A DNA stretch of 37,634 nucleotides from JBFXAF01 sp050178915 (GTDB lineage: Bacteria > Pseudomonadota > Alphaproteobacteria > Rhizobiales > Rhizobiaceae): positions 1 through 37,634 of the forward strand of contig JBFXFO010000020.1 of NCBI GenBank assembly GCA_050178915.1. The letters run 5' to 3'. The translations under genes were made by a program, and so were the position numbers. Below the pieces are notes generated by a model. The model ran no database searches. It was not told the DNA's origin and saw only the letters and a program-made list of their open reading frames with translations. Positions 20,849 through 32,912 of this stretch are shown one piece after another (within the stretch, counting starts at the first letter, position 1; each line of letters begins with the position of its first letter).

Positions 20849-21457
20849 TCAGGCATCGACCCGCCCCATCCGCAGCGTCGCCCCTGTGAGCCCGAGCGGC
20901 AGGTGGGTTGCCGCCACGATCATGCCGCCGCCTGCCAGATGCGCCTGCATCAGCGCGGCGAACATCTCGTCCGACGCGGCGTCGAGGCCGCCGGTCGGCT
21001 CGTCGAGCAGCCACAGCGGCCGGTGGCTGACCAGCAGCCGCGCGATCGCCGTCCGTCGCCGCTGCCCGGCCGACAGATAGCCCCATGGGAGGTGCCCGAT
21101 GCCGGCCAGCCGCACCGCCGCCAGTGCGGCATCGACCGACAGTCCCGGCTGGCCGAGAAAGCTGCGCCAGAAGCCGAGATTTTCGGCGACGCTGAGCGAG
21201 GTCTTCATCGCGTTCTGATGGCCGAGATAATGGCAGGCCGACATGGCGTCGGGCCATGGCTCGCCGCCACCCTCCAGCCGGACCGAGCCGGCGGCGGCCG
21301 GCAGCAGCCCGGCGATGACACGCAGCAGCGTCGATTTGCCCGCGCCGTTCGGTCCGGTGACGGTCAGGCTTTCGCCCGCACCGAGCGTGAAATCGACACC
21401 CTTGAACAACAGATCGCCGCCGCGCTCGCCGCCGAGTCCGGTGACAACCAGACGCAT
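20849..21457 (-). CDS. ccmA: heme exporter ATP-binding protein CcmA
   Basis: ATPase of the CcmAB complex. The 202-residue protein has Walker A GPNGAGKST, the signature LSAGQRRRTAIAR and Walker B LWLLDEPTGGLD, followed by an H-loop in AATHLPL. The compact length and the LSAGQ (not LSGGQ) signature are typical of CcmA. I start at ATG 21457 (MRLVVTGLGGERGG), since the 18 residues of upstream open frame are not conserved. It is the first gene of the ccm run and diverges from acnA with 252 bp between, so its promoter lies in that interval; I could not identify convincing boxes. Confidence 0.96.
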   Translation of the reverse strand: MRLVVTGLGGERGGDLLFKGVDFTLGAGESLTVTGPNGAGKSTLLRVIAGLLPAAAGSVRLEGGGEPWPDAMSACHYLGHQNAMKTSLSVAENLGFWRSFLGQPGLSVDAALAAVRLAGIGHLPWGYLSAGQRRRTAIARLLVSHRPLWLLDEPTGGLDAASDEMFAALMQAHLAGGGMIVAATHLPLGLTGATLRMGRVDA

Positions 21458-21709
21458 TCCAGCCTTGCCTCTCCAGCGTCCGTGCGCCGCAGCAATTTTT
21501 CCGCCACGCACTGGAATCCAGTTTTGAAATTCTCTAATAAGCCAGCAACCACGTCAGCGGTCGGCGTGGCAATCACTTTCTGCCGAACCAGCATCCGCGG
21601 CCTCCCGCGGGCTCGGGACGGACAGCGGAAATGGCCGTACCCGCACCTTTGCGCGTGATTCCCATGCCGAGGCGTCCATCCCAGGCACTAGAAGACAACG
21701 GGATCGCAC

Positions 21710-24400
<2,691 letters not shown>

Positions 24401-24425
24401 GCCTTGGCCCGACCGAGGTTCCGAC

Positions 24426-24486
24426 CCGCCTGCGGGCGGCCTCCTTTCGATCCCCTCCAGCGCCCGCTGCCTTCCGCGGCGGGCGC
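24426..24486 (+). terminator. possible acnA terminator hairpins
   Basis: Two GC-rich hairpins follow acnA: CCGCC and GGCGG arms around 24427-24440, and GCGCCCGC (24460-24467) with GCGGGCGC (24479-24486). No T-run follows either stem, so the assignment as a terminator is weak. They lie in the 182-bp interval before the DUF1223 gene. Confidence 0.35.
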
Positions 24487-24582
24487 CGCTCTCACCGCAA
24501 TTTGACTTTGGGTTGACGCGGGCTTGCGCCTAGGATTTGGGCAAGAACAGAAGCCGGCGTACCGGCATAGTGCGGGACGGCC

Positions 24583-25371
24583 ATGGAGTTGATCAATTTC
24601 CCCCGGCTGGCGGCTTCGGTGCTGGCCCTTTCGGTGCTACCCCTTGCGGGGTTGGCCGCACCGGCTGTTGCCGGCGAGGTGCAGAAGCCGCTGGGCGTGG
24701 TCGAGATGTTCACCAGCCAGGGCTGCAGTTCCTGCCCGAAAGCAGACGCGATGTTCGCCGAACTGGCCCGCAAGGGCGAGGTCGTGGCGCTCGCCTATCA
24801 TGTCGACTACTGGGACTATCTCGGCTGGAAGGACACGCTCGCCAGCACGGAGAACACCGGCCGCCAGTATGAGTACATGCGCGCCTTCGGCGCCGCCTCG
24901 GTCTACACGCCGCAGGTGGTGCTCAACGGCCGCACCCATGTCAGCGGCTCCGACGGCGACGCCGTGCAGGCCGGTCTGCAGCAGATGGCATCGTCGGGCG
25001 AAGGCATGGCGGTTGGCATCAAGGTCAGCCGCAACGCCGATTCGATCATGATCGAGCCGGGTCCGGCTGCCGGCCCGCAGGCCGAGGCGCACGTGATTCT
25101 CGTCTACTTCGACCCGCCGCAGCCGATCGAGATCGATCGCGGCGAGAACAAGGGCCAGACCGTCACCTACTGGAATGCCGTGACCGGCGTCTATTCCGCC
25201 GGCATGTGGCACGGCACGGAGGCGCGCTACGAACTGCCGGCCTCCGAGATCGCCAAGAAGGGCGAGGGCGGCTGCGCCGTGCTGCTGCAGGCGGTCGGCG
25301 AAGACGATCTGCCCGGGCCGATTCTCGGCGCTGCGCTGATCAGTCCCCCGGCGCCGTCCGGGCAGGAATAG
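24583..25371 (+). CDS. DUF1223 thioredoxin-like secreted protein
   Basis: A 262-residue protein with a signal peptide (hydrophobic RLAASVLALSVLPLAGLAAP, cleavage near AVAGE) and the DUF1223 family features: VVEMFTSQGCSSCPKADAMF with a CxxC pair at C48 and C51, then AYHVDYWDYLGWKDTLAS and the substrate-loop-like VYTPQVVLNGR. The fold is thioredoxin-like, and the family is common in alphaproteobacteria. A periplasmic thiol-redox role is likely but not proven. It is followed by a 456-bp gene-free stretch, and a 13-bp hairpin about 100 bp downstream could end its transcript. Confidence 0.9.
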   Translation: MELINFPRLAASVLALSVLPLAGLAAPAVAGEVQKPLGVVEMFTSQGCSSCPKADAMFAELARKGEVVALAYHVDYWDYLGWKDTLASTENTGRQYEYMRAFGAASVYTPQVVLNGRTHVSGSDGDAVQAGLQQMASSGEGMAVGIKVSRNADSIMIEPGPAAGPQAEAHVILVYFDPPQPIEIDRGENKGQTVTYWNAVTGVYSAGMWHGTEARYELPASEIAKKGEGGCAVLLQAVGEDDLPGPILGAALISPPAPSGQE

Positions 25372-25827
25372 CTGTTCTCGAAAAAATCTTCCGGAGCCCC
25401 CAAGGAAACGACGGGGGCATTCGTCCAATCATCGTAGCCCGCCCTCTCCCGGGCTCGCCCGTTGACAAGAAAAAACCGGTGTCAGTTTGGGGCTGACACC
25501 GGTTTCAACTTTGGGATCGTCGCACTCGGTTCCTTGCTAAAACCGAGAGGTTGGTTCGATCCGACCCTGACCCGTGGGCGGGGGGCTTGGGGTTTACGAG
25601 TCAATGCCGGACCGAACCGTCTCAGGCAACGGGTGGATCGTCGTCTGACAATGGGGCGCCAGATAGGATAAACTGCGGCGCAAATGTGGCGCCGCATCAC
25701 CAATTCTAACACCCGCGCCCGCGTTTGTGACTTGCACACCGCGCCGACGCCCAACTTGCTTCGCGCTTGCATTTCGGGATCGAAAGCGAAACACTTCCGT
25801 CGTCGAACTGTCATGGAAGGCATGCTG
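25372..25827. other. 456-bp hairpin-rich intergenic stretch (possible small RNA)
   Basis: I see no protein gene here. It holds three perfect inverted repeats: 25473-25505 (13-bp arms, 7-nt loop), CTCGGTT/AACCGAG (25525-25531 and 25541-25547), and TGCGGCGC/GCGCCGCA (25674-25681 and 25689-25696). Read on the minus strand, the last two structures precede a classic terminator with a T-run, which is the layout of a small RNA. GGTTGG and CCGACC (25549-25563) look like a tRNA T-arm at first sight, but no tRNA can be built. An IS-terminus remnant is an alternative explanation. Confidence 0.5.
25473..25505 (-). terminator. strong intrinsic-terminator-like hairpin (minus strand)
   Basis: AAACCGGTGTCAG (25473-25485) and CTGACACCGGTTT (25493-25505) form a perfect 13-bp stem with a 7-nt loop. 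On the minus strand the stem runs straight into TTTTTTC, a good intrinsic terminator; on the plus strand only TTTC follows. No annotated minus-strand gene reads into it, which is why it may end an unannotated RNA. It could also stop DUF1223 transcription from the plus strand, less efficiently. Confidence 0.65.
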
Positions 25828-26214
25828 ATGGCGGAGCGCGGTGGTGGCTCGGAGGGTGGGGAGGATTCTTCACAGCCGATACTCCTGCACGAGGCCAGGC
25901 AGCAGCGTCAGGACATGCCGGTAGCCTTCACCCGACCGGAGCTCGAGCAGATCCTTCGCCTGTACGGCCGCATGGTGGCGGCCAATGAATGGCGCGACTA
26001 CGCCATCGACCACACCACCGAGCGCGCGGTCTTCTCCGTGTATCGCCGCGCCAGCGAGACACCGCTCTACCAGATCGTCAAGGATCCGAAGCTGGCGCGC
26101 AAGCAGGGCGCATTCTCGGTGATCGCCGCGACGGGACTGATCCTCAAACGCGGCCACGAGCTGGCGCGCGTGCTCAACGTCTTCGACCCCAAGCTGCGGC
26201 TGGTGGGCGCGTAG
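25828..26214 (+). CDS. DUF2794 family protein
   Basis: A 128-residue cytoplasmic protein of the DUF2794 family, known mainly from alphaproteobacteria and of unknown function. Recognisable conserved stretches are FTRPELEQILRLYGRMVAA, EWRDYAIDHTTERAVFSVYR and the C-terminal GHELARVLNVFDPKLRLV. I choose ATG 25828 because GAAGG lies 7 nt upstream; earlier in-frame ATGs at 25813 and 25822 are possible but lack a usable Shine-Dalgarno. It ends 3 bp from the convergent GNAT gene; the two stops are mirror images (CGTAG and CTACG at 26210-26222), forming a tiny palindrome. Confidence 0.85.
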   Translation: MAERGGGSEGGEDSSQPILLHEARQQRQDMPVAFTRPELEQILRLYGRMVAANEWRDYAIDHTTERAVFSVYRRASETPLYQIVKDPKLARKQGAFSVIAATGLILKRGHELARVLNVFDPKLRLVGA

Positions 26215-26217
26215 CCT

Positions 26218-26790
26218 CTACGGCCGAAAATTTCGTTCCGGCAGCGATTGGGAATCCGGCGGCAGCGCGTTGCCGTCATTCAGGGCGCGCTGCATCAGCA
26301 CCGTATCCAGCCAGCGTCCGTGCTTGTAGCCGGAACCGGCGATGCTTCCGGCATGGACAAAGCCGGCGCGCGCATGCAACCGGACCGAGCCGCTGTCGTC
26401 ACGACCGTCACCGATCACCGCCAGCATCTGCCGGAAGCCGAGCGCCTCGCAATCCGCGAGCAGACGCCTGAGCAGGCGCAGGCCGAGACCGGCGCGCTGG
26501 GCCGACGACGCCAAGTAGATCGAGTCTTCCACCATGAAGCGGTATGCCGGCCGCGCACGGAACGGTCCCGCACAGGCATAGCCCAGCACCGCGCCGTCGG
26601 CCGAAGCCGCCGCGACAGTCGGGTAGCCGTAGCGCCACAGCGCTTCGAACCGTCGCGTCATCTCGGCGACGTCGGGCGGCTTGAGTTCGTAGGTCGACGT
26701 GCCGTTCAGCACCGCCTCGGCATAGATGGCGGTGATCGCCGCGATGTCGGCTGGCTGCGCCGGCCGCAGCGCGATCGTGTCGTCGGACAT
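26218..26790 (-). CDS. GNAT N-acetyltransferase (phosphinothricin acetyltransferase-like)
   Basis: A 190-residue GNAT-fold acetyltransferase most like the Pat/Bar/YncA group, which acetylate phosphinothricin-like or methionine-sulfone substrates. Visible features are the opening IALRPAQPADIAAITAIYAE, the group-typical NGTSTYELKPPDVAEM, the acetyl-CoA loop AQRAGLGLRLL, and the C-terminal strand GFVHAGSIAGSGYKHGRWLD. The true substrate cannot be told from sequence. It is convergent with the DUF2794 gene and lies 81 bp downstream of the Bax-inhibitor gene on the same strand, from which it is separated by a good terminator (26818-26848). Confidence 0.9.
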   Translation of the reverse strand: MSDDTIALRPAQPADIAAITAIYAEAVLNGTSTYELKPPDVAEMTRRFEALWRYGYPTVAAASADGAVLGYACAGPFRARPAYRFMVEDSIYLASSAQRAGLGLRLLRRLLADCEALGFRQMLAVIGDGRDDSGSVRLHARAGFVHAGSIAGSGYKHGRWLDTVLMQRALNDGNALPPDSQSLPERNFRP

Positions 26791-26817
26791 GGCGCCAGTC
26801 TTGCCGCAGTCTGCGAC

Positions 26818-26848
26818 AAAACAAAAGGGCGGCCTCGCGGCCGCCCTT
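26818..26848 (-). terminator. intrinsic terminator after the Bax-inhibitor-1 gene
   Basis: AAGGGCGGCC (26825-26834) and GGCCGCCCTT (26839-26848) form a perfect 10-bp stem with a 4-nt loop. On the minus strand the stem is followed by TTTTGTTTTG-like sequence (26826-26818). It lies 23 bp after the stop of the gene at 26872, so it ends that transcript. Confidence 0.85.
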
Positions 26849-26871
26849 CGTCAGGTCCGGTGTCGCCAGAG

Positions 26872-27642
26872 CTATTCGCGGTTGCTGCCCAGGAACTGAA
26901 GCAGGAACACGAACAGGTTGACGAAGTCGAGGTAGAGCGTCAGCGCGCCCATGATGGCCTTGCGGCCAGCGACCAGCGCGTCGTCGCCCTCGTAGTACAT
27001 CTCCTTGATCTTCTGCGTGTCGTAGGCGGTCAGGCCGGCGAAGATCAGCACGCCGAGCGCCGAGATCGCGAAGCCGAGCCCGCTCGACTGCAGGAAGATG
27101 TTGACGATCATCGCCAGGACCAGGCCGAAGACGCCCATGATCAGGAACGAGCCCATCGCCGTCAGGTCGCGCTTCGTCGTGTAGCCGAAGAGCGACAGGG
27201 CGCCGAACGAGGCCGCGGTGACGAAGAACGTCTGCGTGATGCTCGTCGCCGTGTAGACGAGGAAGATGCTCGACAGCGAGAGGCCGAACAGGCCGGCGTA
27301 GACCCAGAAGGTGGTCTGCGCCGCGGCGACGCTCATCTTGTTGATGCGGAACGACAGGAAGAACACTGCCGCCAGCGGTGCCAGCATGATGACCCAGCGC
27401 AGGGCGGACCCGTAGATCGCGGCGCCGAATGCGGTCAGGCCCACACCGTTTGGCAGGTAGGCGACGATCGCCCCGTTGGTGGCGAGATAATAGGTGGCCA
27501 GCGCGGCGACACCGGTGATGCCCAGGCCGAGCGCCATCAGGTTGTAGACGCGCAGCATGTAGGCGCGCAGGCCCTCGTCGATACTCGCGTCGGCGCGGGT
27601 GCCGGCCGCTACGCGCGTCTGATAATTGCGGAAGTCAGACAT
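26872..27642 (-). CDS. Bax inhibitor-1 / YccA family membrane protein
   Basis: A 256-residue integral membrane protein with seven predicted helices, of the BI-1/YbhL/YccA family; relatives include E. coli YccA, which modulates the FtsH protease, and the eukaryotic calcium-leak protein. It begins MSDFRNYQTRVAAGTRADAS, has ASIDEGLRAYMLRVYNLMALG before the first helix, and ends with the typical acidic-helix region TAYDTQKIKEMYYEGDD (calcium/pH-sensing aspartates in BI-1) and LYLDFVNLFVFLLQFLG. I start at ATG 27642; a longer frame upstream has no homologous sequence. A terminator follows and a promoter with a palindrome precedes it. Confidence 0.95.
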   Translation of the reverse strand: MSDFRNYQTRVAAGTRADASIDEGLRAYMLRVYNLMALGLGITGVAALATYYLATNGAIVAYLPNGVGLTAFGAAIYGSALRWVIMLAPLAAVFFLSFRINKMSVAAAQTTFWVYAGLFGLSLSSIFLVYTATSITQTFFVTAASFGALSLFGYTTKRDLTAMGSFLIMGVFGLVLAMIVNIFLQSSGLGFAISALGVLIFAGLTAYDTQKIKEMYYEGDDALVAGRKAIMGALTLYLDFVNLFVFLLQFLGSNRE

Positions 27643-27729
27643 TGAAGTCCTCTGTTTGCTTCTGCCCCGTCGGGTGTCGGGCAATATTGCCCAGGCGCCG
27701 CTGGCGGGACTCCAGCATGCCTACGGCGA

Positions 27730-27758
27730 AATATGCTCATTCTCGCGGGCGAGAACAA
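27730..27758 (-). promoter_or_regulatory. candidate promoter of the Bax-inhibitor gene with operator-like palindrome
   Basis: On the minus strand TTGTTC (27758-27753) and CATATT (27735-27730) are separated by 17 bp, a plausible sigma-70 promoter about 85 bp before the start codon. A perfect inverted repeat TTCTCGC (27740-27746) and GCGAGAA (27749-27755), 2-bp centre, fills the spacer and touches the -35 box. Its position suits a repressor. Confidence 0.5.
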
Positions 27759-27805
27759 GACCGTGACCGTGCGAAATGGCGCGTGATCGCAAACAATGTA
27801 TGAGA

Positions 27806-30414
27806 TCAGAGGTTCCTGAGAACCGGCGCGGCCTTGTGGCCGAGGACCCGCCAGGTGCCGGCAAGGCCGATGCCGATGGTCAGCACAAGCGCGACAAACA
27901 TCGTCCCGACCGCCACTTCCGGCAGGAAAACCCACGGAAGCGTCATGATTCGGGCGATGACGAACCATGCGGCGATGCCGCCGGCCAGCAGGGCGAACAG
28001 CGCGGTGGCGATGCCGAGCAGCATGTATTCGAACGAAAATGCCGCGATCAAAGTTTTGCGAGTGGCGCCGAGCGTCTTCAGCACGACGGCATCGTGGACG
28101 CGGGCGCGATTGCCCGCCGCCAGCGCGCCGGCAAGCACCAGAACCGAGGCGATCAGGGCGACGGCTGCCGCAGCACGGATCGCCGTGGCCAGCTGGCCGA
28201 CAAGCTGGTTCACCGTCTCCAGCGCGTCCTTCACCCGCACCGTCGTCACCGCCGGGAAGGCGCGCGTGACGGCGTTGAGGATGCGTGATTCGTCAGCCGG
28301 CGATGCGCCGCGGTCGGTGAGCGTCGCCAGCCAGGTATGCGGCGCGCCGGCGAAGGCGTTCGGCGTGAGGATCATGACGAAGTTCATCGACATCGATTCC
28401 CATTCGACCGTGCGCAGATTGGCGATGCGCGAGGTGATGTTGCGGCCGAGCACGTTGATGGTGACGGTGTCGCCGAGCTTCAGCCCGATCTCACGTGCCT
28501 CATCGGCGGAGAACGACATCAGCGGTTCGCCGGAATAATCCGGCGCCCACCACTGCCCTTCCGGCAGCGAGGCATTGGGCGGCTGGGCGGCCGAATAGGT
28601 GAGGCCGCGATCGCCATTCAGCACCCATGCGCCTTCCGGCGGAACGGTCAGCTTGCGTGCGTCGACGCCGTTGATCGCCATGACGCGACCGCGCAGCGTC
28701 GGCACGGTGACGAGGGCGCCGTCCGGCGCCTCGCGCTGCAACAGCGCCTTGAAGGCGTCGAGGTCGGCGCTCTGCACGTCGACGAAGAAGAAATTCGGCG
28801 CGCGCTCCGGCAGGTCTCCGGCGATCTGGCGGCGCAGATTGCCGTCGATCAGCCCGAGCGCGACGAGCAGGGTCAGGCCGAGCCCGAGCGACAGCACCAC
28901 CGATGGCGTCAGCGCGCCCGGCCGGTGGATGTTGCCGATCGCCAGCCGCATGACGGTCGAGCGCATGCGCGGTGCGCGCCTGGCCGCCGCGCGCACCAGC
29001 CAGGCGACGCCGCCGAGCACGGCAAAGGCGAAGACGATGGCGCCGACGAAGATCGCCGCGAGCCGCTGATCGGCCGAGATCCAGATCGCCACAGCAGCCA
29101 GCACCGCCGCGATCAGCAGCGCCGAGACGACATAGGCGAGGCGCGGCAGGCCGTGGCCTTCGAAACCCATCTCGCGGAACAGCGCAGTGGCCGGCACATC
29201 GCGTGCGCGGCCCAGCGGCAGCAGCGCGAAGGCGAGCGTGACCATGACGCCGAACAGCGCCGCGAGCGCCAGCGCGTCGGGGTAGAAGCCGCCTTGCGCC
29301 GGCACCGGTATGATGCCGGCCAGCGCCGCCCGCGCGCCGTAAGGCATGGCGGCTCCGATGAGCAATCCGACGGCGATGCCGATGGCGGAGATCAGCAGCA
29401 TCTGGATGAGATAGACCGCGAAGACGAAGCGCCCGGAAGCGCCGAGGCTCTTGAAGGTGGCGATGACGCCGCGCTTGCCGTCGAGATAGGCGCGCACCGC
29501 GTTCGCCACGCCGACCCCGCCGACGACCAGCGCGGTCAGCCCGACCAGGGTGAGGAACTGCGAGAAGCGCTCGACATTGGCCGACAGGGAGGGCGCGGCA
29601 CTGGTGCGCGTGCGCACGCTCCAGCCGGCTTCCGGAAAGTCGGTGGCCGCGCGCTCGCGCAACGCCGTCACCGCGTCGTCGCTGGTGCCGGCGGGCAGCT
29701 TCAGCTTGTAGACATGCTGCACGAGGCTGCCGGGCTGGACGAGGCCGGCCGCCTGCAGTCCGTCGAGCGACATCAGCAGGCGCGGCGCGAAGCCGAAACC
29801 GTCGGACACCGAGTCCGGCTCGCTGTCCAGGCGTGCGCGCAGTTCGAACGTGGCGGTGCCGACATTGAGGCGCGAGCCGATGGTCAGGCCGAGACGCTCA
29901 AAGAGCAGGTCCGGCGCGACAGCACCGAAGACGCCGTCCTTCTGGGCGAAAAGGTCGGCGCGCGGCAGCACCGGCTCGGTCTCCAGCGCACCATAAAGCG
30001 GATAGGCATCATCGACGGCTTTCAGCTCGACCAGCGACTGGTCGGAACCGTCCTCGACGCGCGCCATCGAGCGCATGGTTGCGCTCACGCCAAGCTGGCC
30101 GAGCGATTCGAGGAAGACCCGCTCGCCCGCATTCGCCTCCCGCTGGTTCAGCTCGAAGCGGATGTCGGCGCCGAGCAGAACCTGACCCTGGTCGGCAACG
30201 CCCTCGGAGATCGCGCGCGCCACCGAGTTGACGCCGCCAATGGCACCGACGCCAAGCGCGATGCAGGCGATGAAGACGAAGAAGCCGGACAGGCCGCCGC
30301 GCATCTCGCGCAGGGCAAAACGCAGGGCGAGCGCCAGCGGCTTGCGGACACCGTCGCCGGTTTCCATTCCCGCCTCAGGGAGGGTGGCGCGAAGCGCCGG
30401 TTCGGCCGCGTCGC

Positions 30415-30418
<4 letters not shown>
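27806..30418 (-). CDS. FtsX-type ABC transporter permease (YbbP-like, double FtsX domain)
   Basis: An 870-residue permease with the duplicated architecture of the YbbP/LolC-like ABC permeases: an N-terminal helix after LALRFALREMRGGLSGFFVF, a MacB-type periplasmic domain, then FtsX transmembrane bundles around 280-470 (GGVGVANAVRAYLDG) and again at the C-terminus (VLVLAGALAAGNRARVHDAV). Its ATPase partner overlaps the start (ATGA, 30415-30418). E. coli ybbA-ybbP lie beside tesA in the same way, and the same arrangement is seen here. The cargo is unknown; export of an envelope lipid or a lipoprotein-related step is possible. Confidence 0.9.
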
Positions 30419-31128
<710 letters not shown>

Positions 31129-31205
31129 GGCTCGGTCGTCCTATATGAAGGCTGGAAGGGCGGCTGCGGCCCGGAGAATGCAGTGTCTGATATGGGTTTG
31201 GGTGT

Positions 31206-31841
31206 ATGAGTTTCAAACACGGACTGCTTGCAGCGCTCGCCCTGTTCTTCGCAGGCGTTGGCGCGGCACAGGCCGAACCGTACCGAATCGTCGGTCTGGG
31301 CGACAGCCTGATGGCCGGTTACGGCCTCGGACCGGGTGAATCGATCCCCGAGCAGCTCGAGACGCGGCTGCGCGCCGCCGGTCACGATGTGTTGATCTCC
31401 AACGCCGGCGTGTCTGGAGACACGTCGAGCGGCGGCGCAGCGCGGCTCGACTGGTCGGTTCCGGAAGGCACCAACCTCGTGCTGCTGGAACTCGGCTCGA
31501 ACGACATGCTGCGCGGCGTCACGCCCGACATCACCGAGAAGAACCTCGACGGGATGCTCGCCGCCCTGAAGGCGCGCGGCGTCGCCGTGCTGCTCGTCGG
31601 CATGCGGGCGGCGCCCAATCTCGGCGCCGACTATGTCGCTGCCTTCGAGGCGATCTTCCCCCGCCTTGCCGAAAAGCATGGCGTCCCGCTCTACCCGTTC
31701 TTCATGGATGGCGTGGCGGCCGACGCAGCCCTGCTGCAGAGCGACGGCATGCACCCGAACGCGAAGGGTGCCGCCATCATGGCGGAACGGATCCTGCCGG
31801 TGGTGGAGCAGATCGTCGGCGCTGCGACGCCGACAGAGTGA
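31206..31841 (+). CDS. tesA: periplasmic SGNH-hydrolase esterase, TesA-like arylesterase
   Basis: A 211-residue GDSL/SGNH hydrolase with a signal peptide (LLAALALFFAGVGAAQA). The four SGNH blocks are present: GLGDSLMAGYG with the nucleophile S34, NAGVSGDTSSGG (glycine oxyanion block), ELGSNDMLRG with N99, and SDGMHPN with catalytic D180 and H183. Bacterial TesA acts as a lysophospholipase, arylesterase and thioesterase in the periplasm. The gene diverges from the YbbA/YbbP-like transporter, as in E. coli, which supports the name. GGGT-rich sequence precedes the ATG. Confidence 0.93.
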   Translation: MSFKHGLLAALALFFAGVGAAQAEPYRIVGLGDSLMAGYGLGPGESIPEQLETRLRAAGHDVLISNAGVSGDTSSGGAARLDWSVPEGTNLVLLELGSNDMLRGVTPDITEKNLDGMLAALKARGVAVLLVGMRAAPNLGADYVAAFEAIFPRLAEKHGVPLYPFFMDGVAADAALLQSDGMHPNAKGAAIMAERILPVVEQIVGAATPTE

Positions 31842-31961
31842 AACGATCGGTCTGACGCAGGGGAACCGCGATCAGACTGGAGACGACGATTATCCGCTTG
31901 CCCGCCAACGGCATCGGTGATTCGCTGAAAGTGCATTCGATTCGAGGAAGGGAGCCTGGCT

Positions 31962-32549
31962 ATGCCGCGACTTTTCACCGCCCTCGAAATCCCGCGCGAC
32001 GCGGCGATGTCGCTGTCGCTGCTGCGCGGCGGACTGCCCGGGGCCCGCTGGATCGACGTCGAGAACTACCATCTGACGCTGCGCTTCTTCGGCGACATCG
32101 AAGGCCACGTGGCCGACGAGATCGCCAATGCGCTCGACCGCGTGCACCGGCCGTCCTTCTCGCTGACGCTGTCGGGCGTCGGCGCCTTCGGGCAGAAGAA
32201 GCCGCATTCGGTCTGGGCCGGGGTGGCGCCTTCACCGGACCTCAGCGCGTTGCAGGCGGACGTCGAGCGCATCTGCCAGCGCCTCGGACTGCCGTCCGAC
32301 CCGCGCAAATTCTCGCCGCACGTCACGCTCGCAAGACTGCGCAACACCGGCCCGATCGACGTCGCGCACTATCTGTCGGCGCGCGGCAACTTCTCCACCG
32401 TGCCCTTCAAGGTGTCGCGCTTCGTGCTGATGTCGTCGCGCGAATCCGTTGGCGGCGGCCCTTACATCGTCGAGGAAGCCTGGCCGCTGGCGGCGCAGGA
32501 TGCCCACCGCACGCCGGTGTTCCCGGCCGCAAACGAGTTGCCGAGGTAA
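31962..32549 (+). CDS. thpR: RNA 2',3'-cyclic phosphodiesterase (2H family)
   Basis: A 195-residue 2H phosphoesterase that opens 2',3'-cyclic phosphates on RNA ends; formerly called 2'-5' RNA ligase (LigT). The two HxT motifs of the active site are HLT in ENYHLTLRFFGD (H37, T39) and HVT in SPHVTLARL (H120, T122), the expected 80-90 residue spacing. AAGGGAG lies 7 nt upstream of the ATG. It is followed 3 bp later by phhB, so the two share an mRNA. The physiological RNA substrate in bacteria is not established. Confidence 0.93.
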   Translation: MPRLFTALEIPRDAAMSLSLLRGGLPGARWIDVENYHLTLRFFGDIEGHVADEIANALDRVHRPSFSLTLSGVGAFGQKKPHSVWAGVAPSPDLSALQADVERICQRLGLPSDPRKFSPHVTLARLRNTGPIDVAHYLSARGNFSTVPFKVSRFVLMSSRESVGGGPYIVEEAWPLAAQDAHRTPVFPAANELPR

Positions 32550-32552
32550 TCG

Positions 32553-32849
32553 ATGCGTCCGCAGAAGCTTGACGATGCTGCCGTGAAACAGGCGCTTGCC
32601 GCCATTCCCGGCTGGGAGATTGCGGGCGACGGCAAGTCGATCAGGCGCACCTTTGTCTTCAGGGACTTCTCCGAAGCCTTCGGCTTCATGACGCGCGTGG
32701 CGCTGGCGGCCGAGACGCTCGATCACCATCCCGACTGGTCGAATGTCTACAAGACCGTCGAGGTGACGCTGAACACGCATGACGCCGGCGGACTGACGCA
32801 ACTCGACTTCGATCTCGCAGGCAAGATGAACCGCATCGCCGGTCGCTGA
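32553..32849 (+). CDS. phhB: pterin-4a-carbinolamine dehydratase
   Basis: A 98-residue protein of the PCD/DCoH family that dehydrates 4a-hydroxytetrahydrobiopterin to recycle the pterin cofactor of aromatic hydroxylases. The active-site residues are visible: H58 and H59 in TLDHHPDWSNVY, H76 in NTHDAGGLT, and D85 in LDFDLA. Length is normal. It starts 3 bp after thpR and is followed by the YkvA-like gene 63 bp later. No phenylalanine hydroxylase gene is in this window, so the paired function is inferred from the family, not from context. Confidence 0.95.
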   Translation: MRPQKLDDAAVKQALAAIPGWEIAGDGKSIRRTFVFRDFSEAFGFMTRVALAAETLDHHPDWSNVYKTVEVTLNTHDAGGLTQLDFDLAGKMNRIAGR

Positions 32850-32912
32850 TCGGCCCTTGCGTTGCGCGCCCGCAATGGCCAGATGAATCGCTGCGTCGAA
32901 GGAGGCGCATCG

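Noticed and set aside
21523..21542. A possible Irr/RirA iron box upstream of acnA (TTTTGAAATTCTCTAATAA-like)
   Set aside because: Only about half the positions fit a palindrome, and it is far from the start codon; iron control of acnA is plausible biologically but not shown by this sequence.
24508..24540. Promoter for the DUF1223 gene (TTGACG with TAGGAT)
   Set aside because: The spacing is 12 bp, too short for a sigma-70 promoter, and no better pair was found.
25549..25563. tRNA-like T-arm sequence (GGTTGG, TTCGAT loop, CCGACC)
   Set aside because: No acceptor stem, D-arm or anticodon arm can be assembled around it in either direction; it is a short hairpin only.
32862..32912. Earlier TTG start for the YkvA-like protein
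   Set aside because: No ribosome-binding sequence precedes it, whereas AAGGAGG lies 7 nt before the ATG at 32913.
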